From Candidatus Accumulibacter similis (lineage in GTDB: Bacteria > Pseudomonadota > Gammaproteobacteria > Burkholderiales > Rhodocyclaceae): a stretch of DNA of 64,000 nucleotides. Of the stretch, positions 1-9,017 are shown in pieces (within the stretch, counting starts at the first letter, position 1; every line of letters begins with the position of its first letter). The DNA lies in NCBI GenBank assembly GCA_013347225.1, contig CP054595.1, positions 248,001 through 312,000 of the forward strand, written 5' to 3'. A model generated the notes under the pieces. It was given only the letters and a program-made list of their open reading frames with translations. It had not been told where the DNA came from and made no database searches. The translations under genes were made by a program, and so were the position numbers.

Positions 1-2
1 TC

Positions 3-575
3 GGGCAGGTGGTGGCTGCCGGCCAGACCGTCATGCGCCTGGCACGGGCCGATACGCTCGAGGTGGCGATCTCGATCCCCGAGGCGCGCATGCCCGACGT
101 GCGTTCGCTCGGCGCCGCCGAGATCAGCCTCTGGGCCGAGCCGCAGGCGCGCTACGCCGGAACGCTGCGCGAGCTGTCGCCGGTGGCCGACCCGGTGACG
201 CGCACCTATGCGGCACGGGTGGCGATCCGCAAGCCCGACGCCCGCGTCCTCCTCGGCATGACGGCCACGGTCCGCTTCCTGCGCCAGGATGGCAGCAGCC
301 GCCTGAGCGTGCCGCTGACGGCGATCTTCCAGCACGCGGGACAACCGGCCCTCTGGGTGGTCGACGCGGATCAGGTCGTCAGCCTGCGGCCGGTCGCCAT
401 CGCCGCCTACCGCGAAGACAGCGCGATTCTCGCCAGCGGCGCCGCTGCCGGTGAGCGGATCGTCGTCGCCGGCGTGCACAAGCTGAGCAGCGGCGAACGC
501 GTGCGTGCCATCGAGCAACCCGACCGCCGCGGCGCGCCGCCGACCAGCACCGCAAGCGAGCCGGCGGGGCGATGA
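3..575 (+). CDS. RND efflux periplasmic adaptor subunit, 5' end outside window
   Basis: C-terminal part (about 190 residues) of a membrane-fusion protein of the HlyD/AcrA type, which links an inner-membrane RND pump to an outer-membrane channel. The visible part holds the end of the lipoyl/hairpin region and the beta-barrel and membrane-proximal domains (for example the ISLWAEPQARYAGTLRELSP and GMTATVRFL stretches typical of the family). The reading frame is open to the window edge, so the start, signal peptide and N-terminal hairpin lie upstream. Its stop overlaps the start of the RND permease by 4 bases (ATGA), so the two are translationally coupled. The substrate cannot be told from the sequence. 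Confidence 0.88.
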   Translation, partial: GQVVAAGQTVMRLARADTLEVAISIPEARMPDVRSLGAAEISLWAEPQARYAGTLRELSPVADPVTRTYAARVAIRKPDARVLLGMTATVRFLRQDGSSRLSVPLTAIFQHAGQPALWVVDADQVVSLRPVAIAAYREDSAILASGAAAGERIVVAGVHKLSSGERVRAIEQPDRRGAPPTSTASEPAGR

Positions 576-3500
576 CGCCGCCCAATCTCTCCGAGTGGGC
601 GCTGCGCCACCGCTCGCTGGTGGCCTATCTGATCGTCGTCCTGATGCTTGCCGGCGTCTTCTCGTACTTCCGGCTCGGCCGCGCCGAGGATCCGGACTTC
701 ACCTTCAAGGCGATGGTCGTGCGCACGCTGTGGCCGGGAGCGACGGCGCCGGAAGTGCAGCTGCAGATCACCGAGCGCATCGAGAAGAAACTGCAGGAAG
801 TGCCGTGGGTCGACGTGCTGCGCTCGCAGACGCGGCCCGGCGAGTCGCTGATCACCGTGCTGCTGAAGGACTACACGCCGAAGAAGGAGGTCCCCGATTC
901 CTGGTACCAGGTGCGCAAGAAGATCGGTGACATGCGGCACACGCTGCCGCAGGGCGTCGTCGGCCCTTTCCTCAACGACGAGTTCGGCGACACCTTCGTC
1001 ACCATCTTCGCGCTCACGGGCGACGGTTTCGACCTCGCCGCCCTGCGCCGCGAAGCCGACCGCATCGGCCGCGAACTGCGGCAGCTGCCGGACGTGAAGA
1101 AGATCGAGTTGTTCGGCGTGCAGGACGAGAAGATCTACATCGAAGTGTCGCACGCCAAGCTGGCAACGCTCGGGCTCAACCCGCTCGCCATCTTCGATGC
1201 CCTGCAGCGGCAGAACGCGATGACTCCCTCCGGTTTCTACGAGACACCTTCCGACCGCGTTCGCATCCGTGTCTCGGGAGACTTCGAGTCGGTGGAAAAC
1301 ATTCGCGAAATCGGCATCCAGGCCGGCGGTCGCCTCTTCCGCCTCGGTGACATCGCCAGCGTCGAGCGTGGCTTTGCCGATCCACCGACGCCGCGCATGC
1401 GGGTGCAGGGACACGATGCGATCGGCATCGGCATCGCGATGAACCGCGGTGGCGACGTGATCAGGCTCGGCGAACGGCTGCACGCCGCACGCGAACGCCT
1501 GCAGCGGCAGTTGCCGGTCGGCATCGACCTGCACGTCGTCGCCGACCAGCCGGAGATCGTCCGCCAGTCGATGAACCTCTTCATGTCGTCGCTCGCCGAG
1601 GCGGTGGTGATCGTCCTCGTGGTTTCCTTCATCAGCCTCGGCCTGCGCACCGGCGCCGTCGTCGCGCTGTCGATTCCGCTGGTGCTCGCGGTGACCTTCC
1701 TGCTGATGTACGCCTTCGGTATCGATCTGCAGCGCATTTCCCTCGGCGCACTGGTGATTGCCCTCGGGCTGCTCGTAGACGATGCGATCATCGCCGTCGA
1801 GATGATGGTGGTGAAGATGGAGCAGGGCTGGGATCGCTTCCGCGCCGCGACCTTCGCCTATACCTCGACCGCCTTTCCGATGCTGACCGGCACGCTGATC
1901 ACCGCGGTCGGTTTCATGCCGGTGGGCCTGGCGCGGTCGGGTGCCGGCGAGTACACCTTTTCGATCTTCGCCGTCGTCAGCATCGCCCTGCTGGTGTCCT
2001 GGGTGGTGGCGGTGGTCTTCACCCCCTATCTGGGCTATCTCGTGCTCGATGCCGCGAAGCTGCAGCGGGCGGCGCTGGAGCATGGCGCCGATCCGTACCG
2101 CACGCCGTTCTATCGCCGCGTGCGGGCAAGCGTCGAGTGGTGTCTGCGACATCGCTGGCTGGTCATCGGCGCGACGCTGCTGGCCTTCGTGGCCGCCCTG
2201 GCCGGACTGAGCCTCGGCGTGCAGAAGCAGTTCTTCCCCGCCTCGAGCCGGCCCGAGGTGCTGGTCGACCTGTGGCTGCCGAACGGCTCATCGCTGAAGG
2301 CAACCGAGGCCTGCGCCCGGCGCGTCGAGGAACTCCTCGCCGTGCCGGAGATGGCCCGTTCGATCCGCTATTACGCCAGCTATGTCGGCAACGGCAGCCC
2401 GCGCTTCTACCTGCCGCTCGACCAGCAACTGTTCAACGACGGCTTTGCACAGTTCGTCATCACGACGCACGACATCGCCGCACGCGAGGATCTGCGGCGT
2501 CGCCTCGAGCAGCGTTTCGCCGACGAAGGCGGCGAATGGAGCGGCCTGCGAACGCGCGTGCTGCGCCTCGAGAACGGCCCGCCGGTCGGCTTCCCGGTCG
2601 TCTTCCGCGTCTCCGGCGAGGATATCGGCGAACTGCGGCGAGTGGCGGCCGAGGTTGCCGCGGTGATGCGCGGCAGCCCGCACCTGAAGGAAGTCAATTT
2701 CGACTGGAACGAGCTCGGCAAATCGATCCGCGTCGACATCGACCAGGACCGCGCCCGCGCCCTGGGAATCAGCTCACAGGAACTTGCCGCCTTCCTCAAC
2801 TCGATGCTGACCGGCATCGCGGTGACCCAGATGCGCGAGGGCGACCAGTTGATCGACGTCGTCGCGCGCGCCGCCGGCGACGAGCGCGCCCGCATCTCGG
2901 CGCTGGCCGACATCAACATCCACACCGGCAGCGGGCGTTACGTGCCGCTGGCGCAACTGGCGAAGATCAGCTACGAGCTGGAAGAGCCGGTGATCGCCCG
3001 CCGCAACCGGCTGCCGACGGTGACGGTGCGTGCCGACATTCGTGACGGCATGCAGGCGCCCGCCGCGACGGCGCGCATCGATCCGCTGCTCGACCCGCTG
3101 CGCGAGCGCCTGCCGCCGGGATTTCGGATCGAAGCCGGCGGCGCCACCGAAGAGTCGGCGAAGGGCGAGAATTCGATCAAGGCGGTGATGCCGCTGATGC
3201 TGGTGAGCGTCATCACGCTGCTGATGATCCAGTTGCAAAATGTCGGCCGCATGCTGCTGGTGCTGCTGACGGCACCGCTCGGACTGATCGGCGTGGCGGC
3301 GGCCTTGCTGCTCTTCCACGTTCCCTTCGGCTTCGTCGCCAACCTCGGAGTCATCGCGCTCTCCGGAATGATCATGCGCAACTCGGTGATTCTGGTCGAC
3401 CAGATCGAGCAGGACCGGAAGGCCGGCATGCCGCCCTGGGAGGCGATCGTCGGCTCGACCGTGCGCCGCTTCCGGCCGATCATGCTGACCGCCGCCGCCG

Positions 3501-3655
3501 CCATCCTGGCGATGATCCCGCTGACGCGCAGCGTCTTCTGGGGCCCGATGGCGGTGGCGATCATGGGTGGACTGATCGTCGCCACGCTGCTGACGCTGCT
3601 CTTCCTGCCGGCACTCTACGCGGCGTGGTATCGCGTGCAAGCAGGCGAGCGCTGA
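572..3655 (+). CDS. RND-family efflux permease (AcrB/MdtB-like)
   Basis: Inner-membrane proton-driven exporter of 1027 residues, the normal size for the hydrophobe/amphiphile RND family. An N-terminal membrane helix (about residues 12-30), two large periplasmic loops and two blocks of membrane helices can be seen. The proton-relay aspartate pair is present in TM4 (GLLVDDAIIAVE), and the second half ends with the family's MRNSVILVDQIEQD and RPIMLTA signatures. It is the second gene of an operon with the adaptor just before it; no outer-membrane factor gene follows. The substrate is unknown. Confidence 0.93.
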   Translation: MTPPNLSEWALRHRSLVAYLIVVLMLAGVFSYFRLGRAEDPDFTFKAMVVRTLWPGATAPEVQLQITERIEKKLQEVPWVDVLRSQTRPGESLITVLLKDYTPKKEVPDSWYQVRKKIGDMRHTLPQGVVGPFLNDEFGDTFVTIFALTGDGFDLAALRREADRIGRELRQLPDVKKIELFGVQDEKIYIEVSHAKLATLGLNPLAIFDALQRQNAMTPSGFYETPSDRVRIRVSGDFESVENIREIGIQAGGRLFRLGDIASVERGFADPPTPRMRVQGHDAIGIGIAMNRGGDVIRLGERLHAARERLQRQLPVGIDLHVVADQPEIVRQSMNLFMSSLAEAVVIVLVVSFISLGLRTGAVVALSIPLVLAVTFLLMYAFGIDLQRISLGALVIALGLLVDDAIIAVEMMVVKMEQGWDRFRAATFAYTSTAFPMLTGTLITAVGFMPVGLARSGAGEYTFSIFAVVSIALLVSWVVAVVFTPYLGYLVLDAAKLQRAALEHGADPYRTPFYRRVRASVEWCLRHRWLVIGATLLAFVAALAGLSLGVQKQFFPASSRPEVLVDLWLPNGSSLKATEACARRVEELLAVPEMARSIRYYASYVGNGSPRFYLPLDQQLFNDGFAQFVITTHDIAAREDLRRRLEQRFADEGGEWSGLRTRVLRLENGPPVGFPVVFRVSGEDIGELRRVAAEVAAVMRGSPHLKEVNFDWNELGKSIRVDIDQDRARALGISSQELAAFLNSMLTGIAVTQMREGDQLIDVVARAAGDERARISALADINIHTGSGRYVPLAQLAKISYELEEPVIARRNRLPTVTVRADIRDGMQAPAATARIDPLLDPLRERLPPGFRIEAGGATEESAKGENSIKAVMPLMLVSVITLLMIQLQNVGRMLLVLLTAPLGLIGVAAALLLFHVPFGFVANLGVIALSGMIMRNSVILVDQIEQDRKAGMPPWEAIVGSTVRRFRPIMLTAAAAILAMIPLTRSVFWGPMAVAIMGGLIVATLLTLLFLPALYAAWYRVQAGER

Positions 3656-3864
3656 CAGCCACGGCGCGGCAATCGCCCGGATCGCTGGCCCTCGCCAACC
3701 GCCTTGGCATCGGTCCCGCCGACAACCCCTGCCACATCGCCGCACGCAGGACGGTCACCGCCGGCAGAGTGGCTGGTCTCAACCAGGCAATTCCCCCCGG
3801 GAGCGGCCTTGCCGGGGCGAACCGAACTTCCGGGGATGCCCCCGAACAGGCTGCCGGGAACGGT

Positions 3865-3894
3865 TTGACTCGGCCCGCAGATGTCGGCGATACT
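3865..3894 (+). promoter_or_regulatory. Putative sigma-70 promoter of the V-ATPase operon
   Basis: TTGACT (3865-3870), an 18-base spacer and GATACT (3889-3894) lie about 50 bases before the subunit E start. This is a 5/6 and 4/6 match to the -35 and -10 consensus. The 289-base gap 3656-3944 otherwise holds no convincing gene. Confidence 0.4.
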
Positions 3895-3944
3895 GCCGCC
3901 GAACGGCAGGCACATTTGCCATCTGGATCGGGCAGAGGCTCTTC

Positions 3945-4583
3945 ATGGCTATAGAGTTGCAGCACCTGATTGATCGAATCAATCAGGAAGCGGTGGAAAA
4001 GGGTGAGCAGGAAGCCAATCGCATCGTTGCGCGGGCACGGGAGCAGGCCGCTGCCCTGGTAAGGGAAGGCGAAGCCGCGGCCCGGGCGCACCTCGAGAAG
4101 GCAGAGAAGGACTCCGAGGTCTTCGTTGAACGGAGCACGCGCACCCTCGAGCAGGCGGCGCGAGACCTGCTGATCAGCGTCGGACAGGCTGTGGAAAACA
4201 TCATTGCAGACATCGTCAGCGACGCCACCGACGAGGCCCTCGACCCCGACACCCTGAAACGCATGATGGTGAAGATGGCGCAGGCTTACGCCGAAAGAAA
4301 CGGTACCGAGAGCCGCATCGAAGTCCTCGTCGGCAAGGAGGACCAGTCGGAACTGGTGCGGTTTTTCGCCCGCCAGTACCGGCACCGCCTGGTCCGGGGA
4401 CTCAACATCCGCGCCGACGCCGGCGTGCGCCGGGGCTTTCGCGTGATCCTCGACAACGACCGGGTACACCACGATTTCACCCGGCCAGCGATCGCCGAAG
4501 CTCTCGGCAACTTTCTCCGCCCGCACCTGGCCGAGATCGTCTTTCGTGCTGCGCGCGCGGCGAGCAGCAGTGAGCCCGGCTGA
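3945..4583 (+). CDS. ntpE: V-type ATP synthase subunit E (peripheral stalk)
   Basis: Peripheral-stalk subunit of a prokaryotic V/A-type ATPase, 212 residues, the usual size. The first 80 residues form a long charged alanine- and glutamate-rich helix (NRIVARAREQAAALVREGEA), as expected for the coiled-coil stalk that pairs with the cytoplasmic part of subunit I. The C-terminal half is the globular domain that binds the A/B head. It is the first gene of a seven-gene operon (E, DUF2764, A, B, D, I, K). The ATG at 3945 follows a GCAGAGG ribosome site. Assignment to E rather than another stalk protein rests on the coiled-coil design, length and gene order. Confidence 0.88.
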   Translation: MAIELQHLIDRINQEAVEKGEQEANRIVARAREQAAALVREGEAAARAHLEKAEKDSEVFVERSTRTLEQAARDLLISVGQAVENIIADIVSDATDEALDPDTLKRMMVKMAQAYAERNGTESRIEVLVGKEDQSELVRFFARQYRHRLVRGLNIRADAGVRRGFRVILDNDRVHHDFTRPAIAEALGNFLRPHLAEIVFRAARAASSSEPG

Positions 4584-4601
4584 TCCGCGTACAGGCTGAC
4601 C

Positions 4602-5189
4602 ATGTCCTACCACTACCTGGTCGCCAGCCTGCCGATGTTGTCCCTGGATACGCCGCCGCCGTTCTCTTCGCGAGACTTCCTGTCACACTGTCACGGCGTG
4701 CTGAAGACGAGCGACCTGGCCGTCCTCGAGGCCATCGTCAGCGGCAGTGTGGTTATCGGGAATGCCGTTGCTGCCACCTGGACGGCACGCGAGACGCAGA
4801 CACGCAATCTCATTGCACAATTTCGCGCTGCGCGTCTGGGGGTCGACCCCCGCCCTTTCCTGCGCGATCACAGTGGCTACGACGTGGCCCTGGCGCAGGC
4901 GGTCACCGACGCGCTGGCCGCAGCCACACCGGTCGAACGCGAGCAGGCCCTCGACCGGTGCCGCTGGCGCATTGCCGAAGAGCTGTCCCTCGCGGATCCC
5001 TTCGGCTTTGCTTCGATCCTGGCTTTCGCCATCAAGCTGGGCATCGCCGAACGCTGGGCCCGGCTGACCGAAGCGGCAGGCGGGCGCCAGGCCGAGGCGC
5101 TGCTGGCGGCCATGAGTCAGGCTCCGGACACTGCGGCGCACGGCGACACTCCGGACAGTCCGGCGCGGTCGGCAGCGCCACGAGAATGA
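4602..5189 (+). CDS. DUF2764 family V-ATPase-associated protein
   Basis: A 195-residue protein that opens with MSYHYLVASLPMLSLDTPPP, the typical start of the DUF2764 family. These proteins are encoded between subunits E and A in V-ATPase operons of Chlamydia, Borrelia and some other bacteria. The exact role is not established. Because this type of operon lacks recognisable C and F genes, a stalk or rotor-coupling role in place of subunit C is a reasonable inference, but no motif here proves it. It is mostly helical and soluble, without signal peptide or membrane segment. It starts 18 bases after ntpE and stops 7 bases before ntpA. Confidence 0.82.
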   Translation: MSYHYLVASLPMLSLDTPPPFSSRDFLSHCHGVLKTSDLAVLEAIVSGSVVIGNAVAATWTARETQTRNLIAQFRAARLGVDPRPFLRDHSGYDVALAQAVTDALAAATPVEREQALDRCRWRIAEELSLADPFGFASILAFAIKLGIAERWARLTEAAGGRQAEALLAAMSQAPDTAAHGDTPDSPARSAAPRE

Positions 5190-5196
5190 GCACACC

Positions 5197-6930
5197 ATGA
5201 GTGAAAACAGCGGAACGATCATTGGCATCAACGGCAATCTGTTGACCGTGGAGTTCACCAGGGCGGTGGTACAGAATGAAGTCGCCTACGCGGTGATGGC
5301 TGACCGACGACTGAAGGCCGAGGTGATCCGCATCCGCGGTTCCTACGCCGACCTGCAGGTATTCGAGGACACCACCGGTCTCAAGGAGGGTGACCGGGTC
5401 AGGTTCACCGGCGAGTTGCTGGCTGTCGAACTGGGTCCCGGCCTCCTGACACAGGTCTTCGACGGTCTACAGAACCCGCTGCCACAGCTGGCAGAGCATT
5501 GTGGCTTCTTCCTGCAGCGGGGCGTCTATCTCGATGCCTTGCCCCGCGACCGCCTCTGGGCCTTCTCGCCGACGGCCGGGCCGGGCGACCGTGTCACGGC
5601 CGGCGAGACGCTCGGCAGCGTCCCCGAGGGTATCTTTCAGCACCGCATCATGGTCCCCTTCAGACTCCGCGGAGCGTTTACGGTCGAGCGGATCGCCGCG
5701 CCCGGAGACTACACCGTCAGCCACCCGATCGCCACACTGCGGGGGGCCGACAATGAGGTGGTCGAGGTGACGCTGATGCAGCGCTGGCCGGTGAAGATGC
5801 CCATCCGCGCCTACAGGGAGCGACTGCGTCCGGGGGAGCCGCTGGTGACCAAGGTGCGCATCGTCGATACCTTCTATCCCGTGGCACGCGGCGGCACCTA
5901 CTGCATACCTGGGCCCTTCGGCGCCGGCAAGACCGTTCTGCAGCAGATCACCAGCCGCTACGCGGATGTGGACATCGTCATCATCGCGGCGTGTGGCGAG
6001 AGGGCCGGCGAGGTCGTCGAGACGCTGCGCGAGTTCCCGCAACTGACCGACCCGCGAACGGGCAAGAGCCTGATGGATCGGACGCTGATCATCTGCAACA
6101 CCAGTTCGATGCCGGTTGCAGCGCGCGAAGCATCGGTCTATACAGCCGTCACGATCGCCGAGTATTACCGCCAGATGGGCCTGAACGTACTCCTGCTGGC
6201 CGACTCGACTTCGCGCTGGGCGCAGGCCCTGCGCGAGATGTCGGGTCGACTCGAGGAAATTCCCGGCGAGGAGGCTTTTCCCGCCTACCTCGAATCGGTG
6301 ATCGCCGCCTTCTATGAGCGCGGCGGCATCGTCCGGCTGAAGGACGGCAGCCTGGGCTCGGTAACCATCGGCGGCACGGTCAGTCCGGCCGGTGGCAACT
6401 TCGAGGAACCGGTCACCCAGAGCACGCTCAAGGTCGTCGGCGCCTTTCATGGTCTTTCCCGGGAGCGCTCGGACCAGCGGCGCTTCCCGGCCATCGATCC
6501 GCTCGATAGCTGGAGCCAGTATTCCGGGGTGGTTGCTGCCGAGCAGGTGAGTCTCGCACGCAGCATCCTGCACAGCGGCAACGAGGTGAAGCAGATGATG
6601 AAAGTGGTTGGCGAGGAAGGCACTTCGATCGATGACTTCGTCGTCTTCCTCAAGAGCGAGTACATCGATGCGGCCTACCTGCAACAGGACGCCTACCACG
6701 AGGTGGATGGAGCGAGCAGCGCCGAACGCCAGCGCTACGTGTTCGAGCGCATCCACCGTCTGCTGGGCAGCAGGATGAGCTTCAACGACAAGGACAGTGC
6801 ACGCCGCTTTTTCCAGAACCTGACGCAGACGACCAGGGACTGGAACCGGGTGGACCAGAATGACGCAGACTTCCTGCAGATCGAGCGGCAGCTCGAGCAG
6901 ATGATCGCGGAGGTGTCACAGGATGCATAG
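5197..6930 (+). CDS. ntpA: V-type ATP synthase catalytic subunit A
   Basis: Catalytic nucleotide-binding subunit of the V1 head, 577 residues. The P-loop GPFGAGKT lies at residues 239-246, with the family motif [20 protein letters not shown] and the arginine-containing [18 protein letters not shown] downstream. The A-specific non-homologous insertion between the N-terminal barrel and the P-loop is present (about residues 110-200), which separates it from F-type beta. The last 8 bases overlap the start of ntpB. The ATG at 5197 gives the expected [17 protein letters not shown]-terminus. Confidence 0.96.
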   Translation: MSENSGTIIGINGNLLTVEFTRAVVQNEVAYAVMADRRLKAEVIRIRGSYADLQVFEDTTGLKEGDRVRFTGELLAVELGPGLLTQVFDGLQNPLPQLAEHCGFFLQRGVYLDALPRDRLWAFSPTAGPGDRVTAGETLGSVPEGIFQHRIMVPFRLRGAFTVERIAAPGDYTVSHPIATLRGADNEVVEVTLMQRWPVKMPIRAYRERLRPGEPLVTKVRIVDTFYPVARGGTYCIPGPFGAGKTVLQQITSRYADVDIVIIAACGERAGEVVETLREFPQLTDPRTGKSLMDRTLIICNTSSMPVAAREASVYTAVTIAEYYRQMGLNVLLLADSTSRWAQALREMSGRLEEIPGEEAFPAYLESVIAAFYERGGIVRLKDGSLGSVTIGGTVSPAGGNFEEPVTQSTLKVVGAFHGLSRERSDQRRFPAIDPLDSWSQYSGVVAAEQVSLARSILHSGNEVKQMMKVVGEEGTSIDDFVVFLKSEYIDAAYLQQDAYHEVDGASSAERQRYVFERIHRLLGSRMSFNDKDSARRFFQNLTQTTRDWNRVDQNDADFLQIERQLEQMIAEVSQDA

Positions 6931-8218
6931 GGTATACCAAGGCATCGATCGCATTGCCGGCAACGTCATCACCGTCAGGGCAACCGGCGTCGGCTACCGT
7001 GAACTGGCCCAGGTCAGCTCACGTCATGGCAGCTCGCTGGCGCAGGTGATTCGCCTGCAGGGCGGCAGCGTCGATCTGCAGGTATTCGCCGGCGGTCGCG
7101 GCATCGCCACCGATGCCGAGATCCGCTTTCTCGGACGGACGATGCAGGTGCCCTTCTCACGCTCCCTGCTTGGGCGGGTGTTCAACGGCAGCGGGCAACC
7201 GCGGGACAACGGGCCGGAGATCAACAAGAACCTCATCGACATCGGCGGCCCATCGGTCAACCCGGCGCGGCGAATCATCCCGCGGCGCATGGTACGCACC
7301 GGCATCCCGATGATCGATGTCTTCAACACTCTGGTGGAATCGCAGAAGCTTCCCATCTTCTCCGTCGCCGGCGAGCCCTACAACCAGCTGCTGGCCAGGA
7401 TCGCCATGCAGGCCGAGGTGGACGTGATCATCCTCGGCGGCATGGGACTGAAGCACGACGACTACCTGTTCTTCCGCGACCTGCTCGAAGAGAACGGTGC
7501 TCTCTCGCGCGCCGTTCTCTTCATCCACACCGCCTCCGACCCGGTGGTCGAATGTCTTCTCGTACCGGACATCACACTGGCGGTGGCCGAGCATTTCGCG
7601 CTGCTGAACCAGCGTGTCCTGGTCCTGCTGACCGACATGACCAACTTCGCCGATGCAATGAAGGAGGTCGCCATCACGATGGAGCAAATCCCTTCGAATC
7701 GCGGTTACCCCGGCGACCTCTACTCGCAGCTCGCGGCCCGCTACGAGAAGGCGGTCGACTTCGATGCTGCCGGCTCGATCACCATCCTGGCGGTGACCAC
7801 GATGCCGGGGGACGACGTCACGCACCCGGTACCGGACAATACCGGCTACATCACCGAGGGACAGTTCTATCTGCGCAACGGCCGCATCGAGCCCTTCGGT
7901 TCGCTGAGCCGACTGAAGCAACTGGTCAATGACCAGACGCGCGCAGACCACCGGACGATCATGAACACCATGATCCAGCTTTACGCCTCGTACATGGAAA
8001 CGCTCGAGAAGCAGTCAATGGGCTTCCGCATGAGTGCCTGGGACAACAAGCTGCTTGCCTTCGGCCAGCGCTTCGAGAACGAGCTGATGGACCTGAAGGT
8101 GAACATCCCGCTCGAACACGCCCTGGATCTCTGCTGGCAGATCCTTGCCGACACGTTCGAGCCGGCGGAGACGGGAATCGCGTCGAAACTGACCGACCAG
8201 TTCTGGCCCCGCCGCTGA
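6923..8218 (+). CDS. ntpB: V-type ATP synthase regulatory subunit B
   Basis: Non-catalytic nucleotide-binding subunit of the V1 head, 431 residues. It is related to subunit A but lacks a working P-loop ([15 protein letters not shown] replaces GxxxxGKT), as in all B subunits. The conserved segments [33 protein letters not shown] and [16 protein letters not shown] are all present. Three A and three B subunits form the hexamer that drives the rotor. The start overlaps the end of ntpA by 8 bases. Confidence 0.96.
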   Translation: MHRVYQGIDRIAGNVITVRATGVGYRELAQVSSRHGSSLAQVIRLQGGSVDLQVFAGGRGIATDAEIRFLGRTMQVPFSRSLLGRVFNGSGQPRDNGPEINKNLIDIGGPSVNPARRIIPRRMVRTGIPMIDVFNTLVESQKLPIFSVAGEPYNQLLARIAMQAEVDVIILGGMGLKHDDYLFFRDLLEENGALSRAVLFIHTASDPVVECLLVPDITLAVAEHFALLNQRVLVLLTDMTNFADAMKEVAITMEQIPSNRGYPGDLYSQLAARYEKAVDFDAAGSITILAVTTMPGDDVTHPVPDNTGYITEGQFYLRNGRIEPFGSLSRLKQLVNDQTRADHRTIMNTMIQLYASYMETLEKQSMGFRMSAWDNKLLAFGQRFENELMDLKVNIPLEHALDLCWQILADTFEPAETGIASKLTDQFWPRR

Positions 8219-8251
8219 CATCCGGCAAGACAAGGACGCTGACCACCACCG

Positions 8252-8857
8252 ATGGCGACCATCAAGCACACCAAGAACGAGTTGAAGGCGCAGCGGGAAG
8301 CTCTGAAACGCTTCCAGCGCTACCTGCCAACCCTGCTGTTGAAGAAGCAGCAACTGCAGGTGGAGGTTCGCCAGCTCGAAGCCATGCTCGAGGTGGCGCG
8401 TGCTGCCGAGCAACAGGACCGTGCGGAGCTTGCGAAGTGGGTTCGCCTCTTCGCCGAACCGGTGGAATGGAAAGACTGGCTGAGCGTGCGCGAGGTCCGC
8501 CTCGGTCAGGGAAACATCGCCGGAGTGGCGATCCCCGTGCTTGCCGGCGTCGATTTTTCCCGCCAGGTGCCCGACCTGTTCACTACACCGGCCTGGCTGG
8601 ACGACGCCCTCGACATGCTGCAGCGACGCATCCAGCGGCGCCTGGAACTGCAGGTGCTCGAAGAGCAGTTGCGCCGGCTGGCTGCCGAGTTGCGCACCAC
8701 CAGCCAGCGCGTGAACCTTTTCGAGAAGGTCAAGATACCCGAGGCCAGCGAGCACATTCGGGTGATTCGAATATTCCTCGGCGACCAGATGACCGCCGGA
8801 GTGGCACGCTCGAAGATGGCCAAGGCGAAGGCCGTCGAGCAGTTGACCGCCACCTGA
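8252..8857 (+). CDS. ntpD: V-type ATP synthase subunit D (central rotor)
   Basis: Central rotor shaft of the V1 part, 201 residues. It has the family start (KHTKNELKAQREALKRFQRYLPTLLLKKQQLQ) and two long helices, at the N-terminus and near residues 125-165, which pair as the coiled-coil axle; the C-terminal helix ends near FEKVKIPEASEHIRVIRIFLGDQ. It sits 33 bases after ntpB and before ntpI. No subunit F gene, which normally binds D, is seen in this operon. Confidence 0.92.
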   Translation: MATIKHTKNELKAQREALKRFQRYLPTLLLKKQQLQVEVRQLEAMLEVARAAEQQDRAELAKWVRLFAEPVEWKDWLSVREVRLGQGNIAGVAIPVLAGVDFSRQVPDLFTTPAWLDDALDMLQRRIQRRLELQVLEEQLRRLAAELRTTSQRVNLFEKVKIPEASEHIRVIRIFLGDQMTAGVARSKMAKAKAVEQLTAT

Positions 8858-9017
8858 CGAAGCCCATGGCCGCCTATCCAGTTTGCTCGTCCATGCAGGC
8901 CGACGGCACCGACCACTGCACGCACGCCGGGCGCAACCAGCGCCCGCCGAAGGGTGGCGGCAACCGGCCCATTGTCCCAGCGGCCTGCCCGCAACCCCCA
9001 GGAAAAGGTGCGAGTCA

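Noticed and set aside
407..2152. Open frame of 581 codons on the minus strand
   Set aside because: It is antisense to the RND permease, is rich in His, Arg, Asp and Gln, and has no family character. It is a by-product of high GC content.
3625..3954. Possible 109-residue gene between the RND permease and ntpE
   Set aside because: Overlaps both neighbours, has no ribosome site or family resemblance, and covers the likely ntpE promoter.
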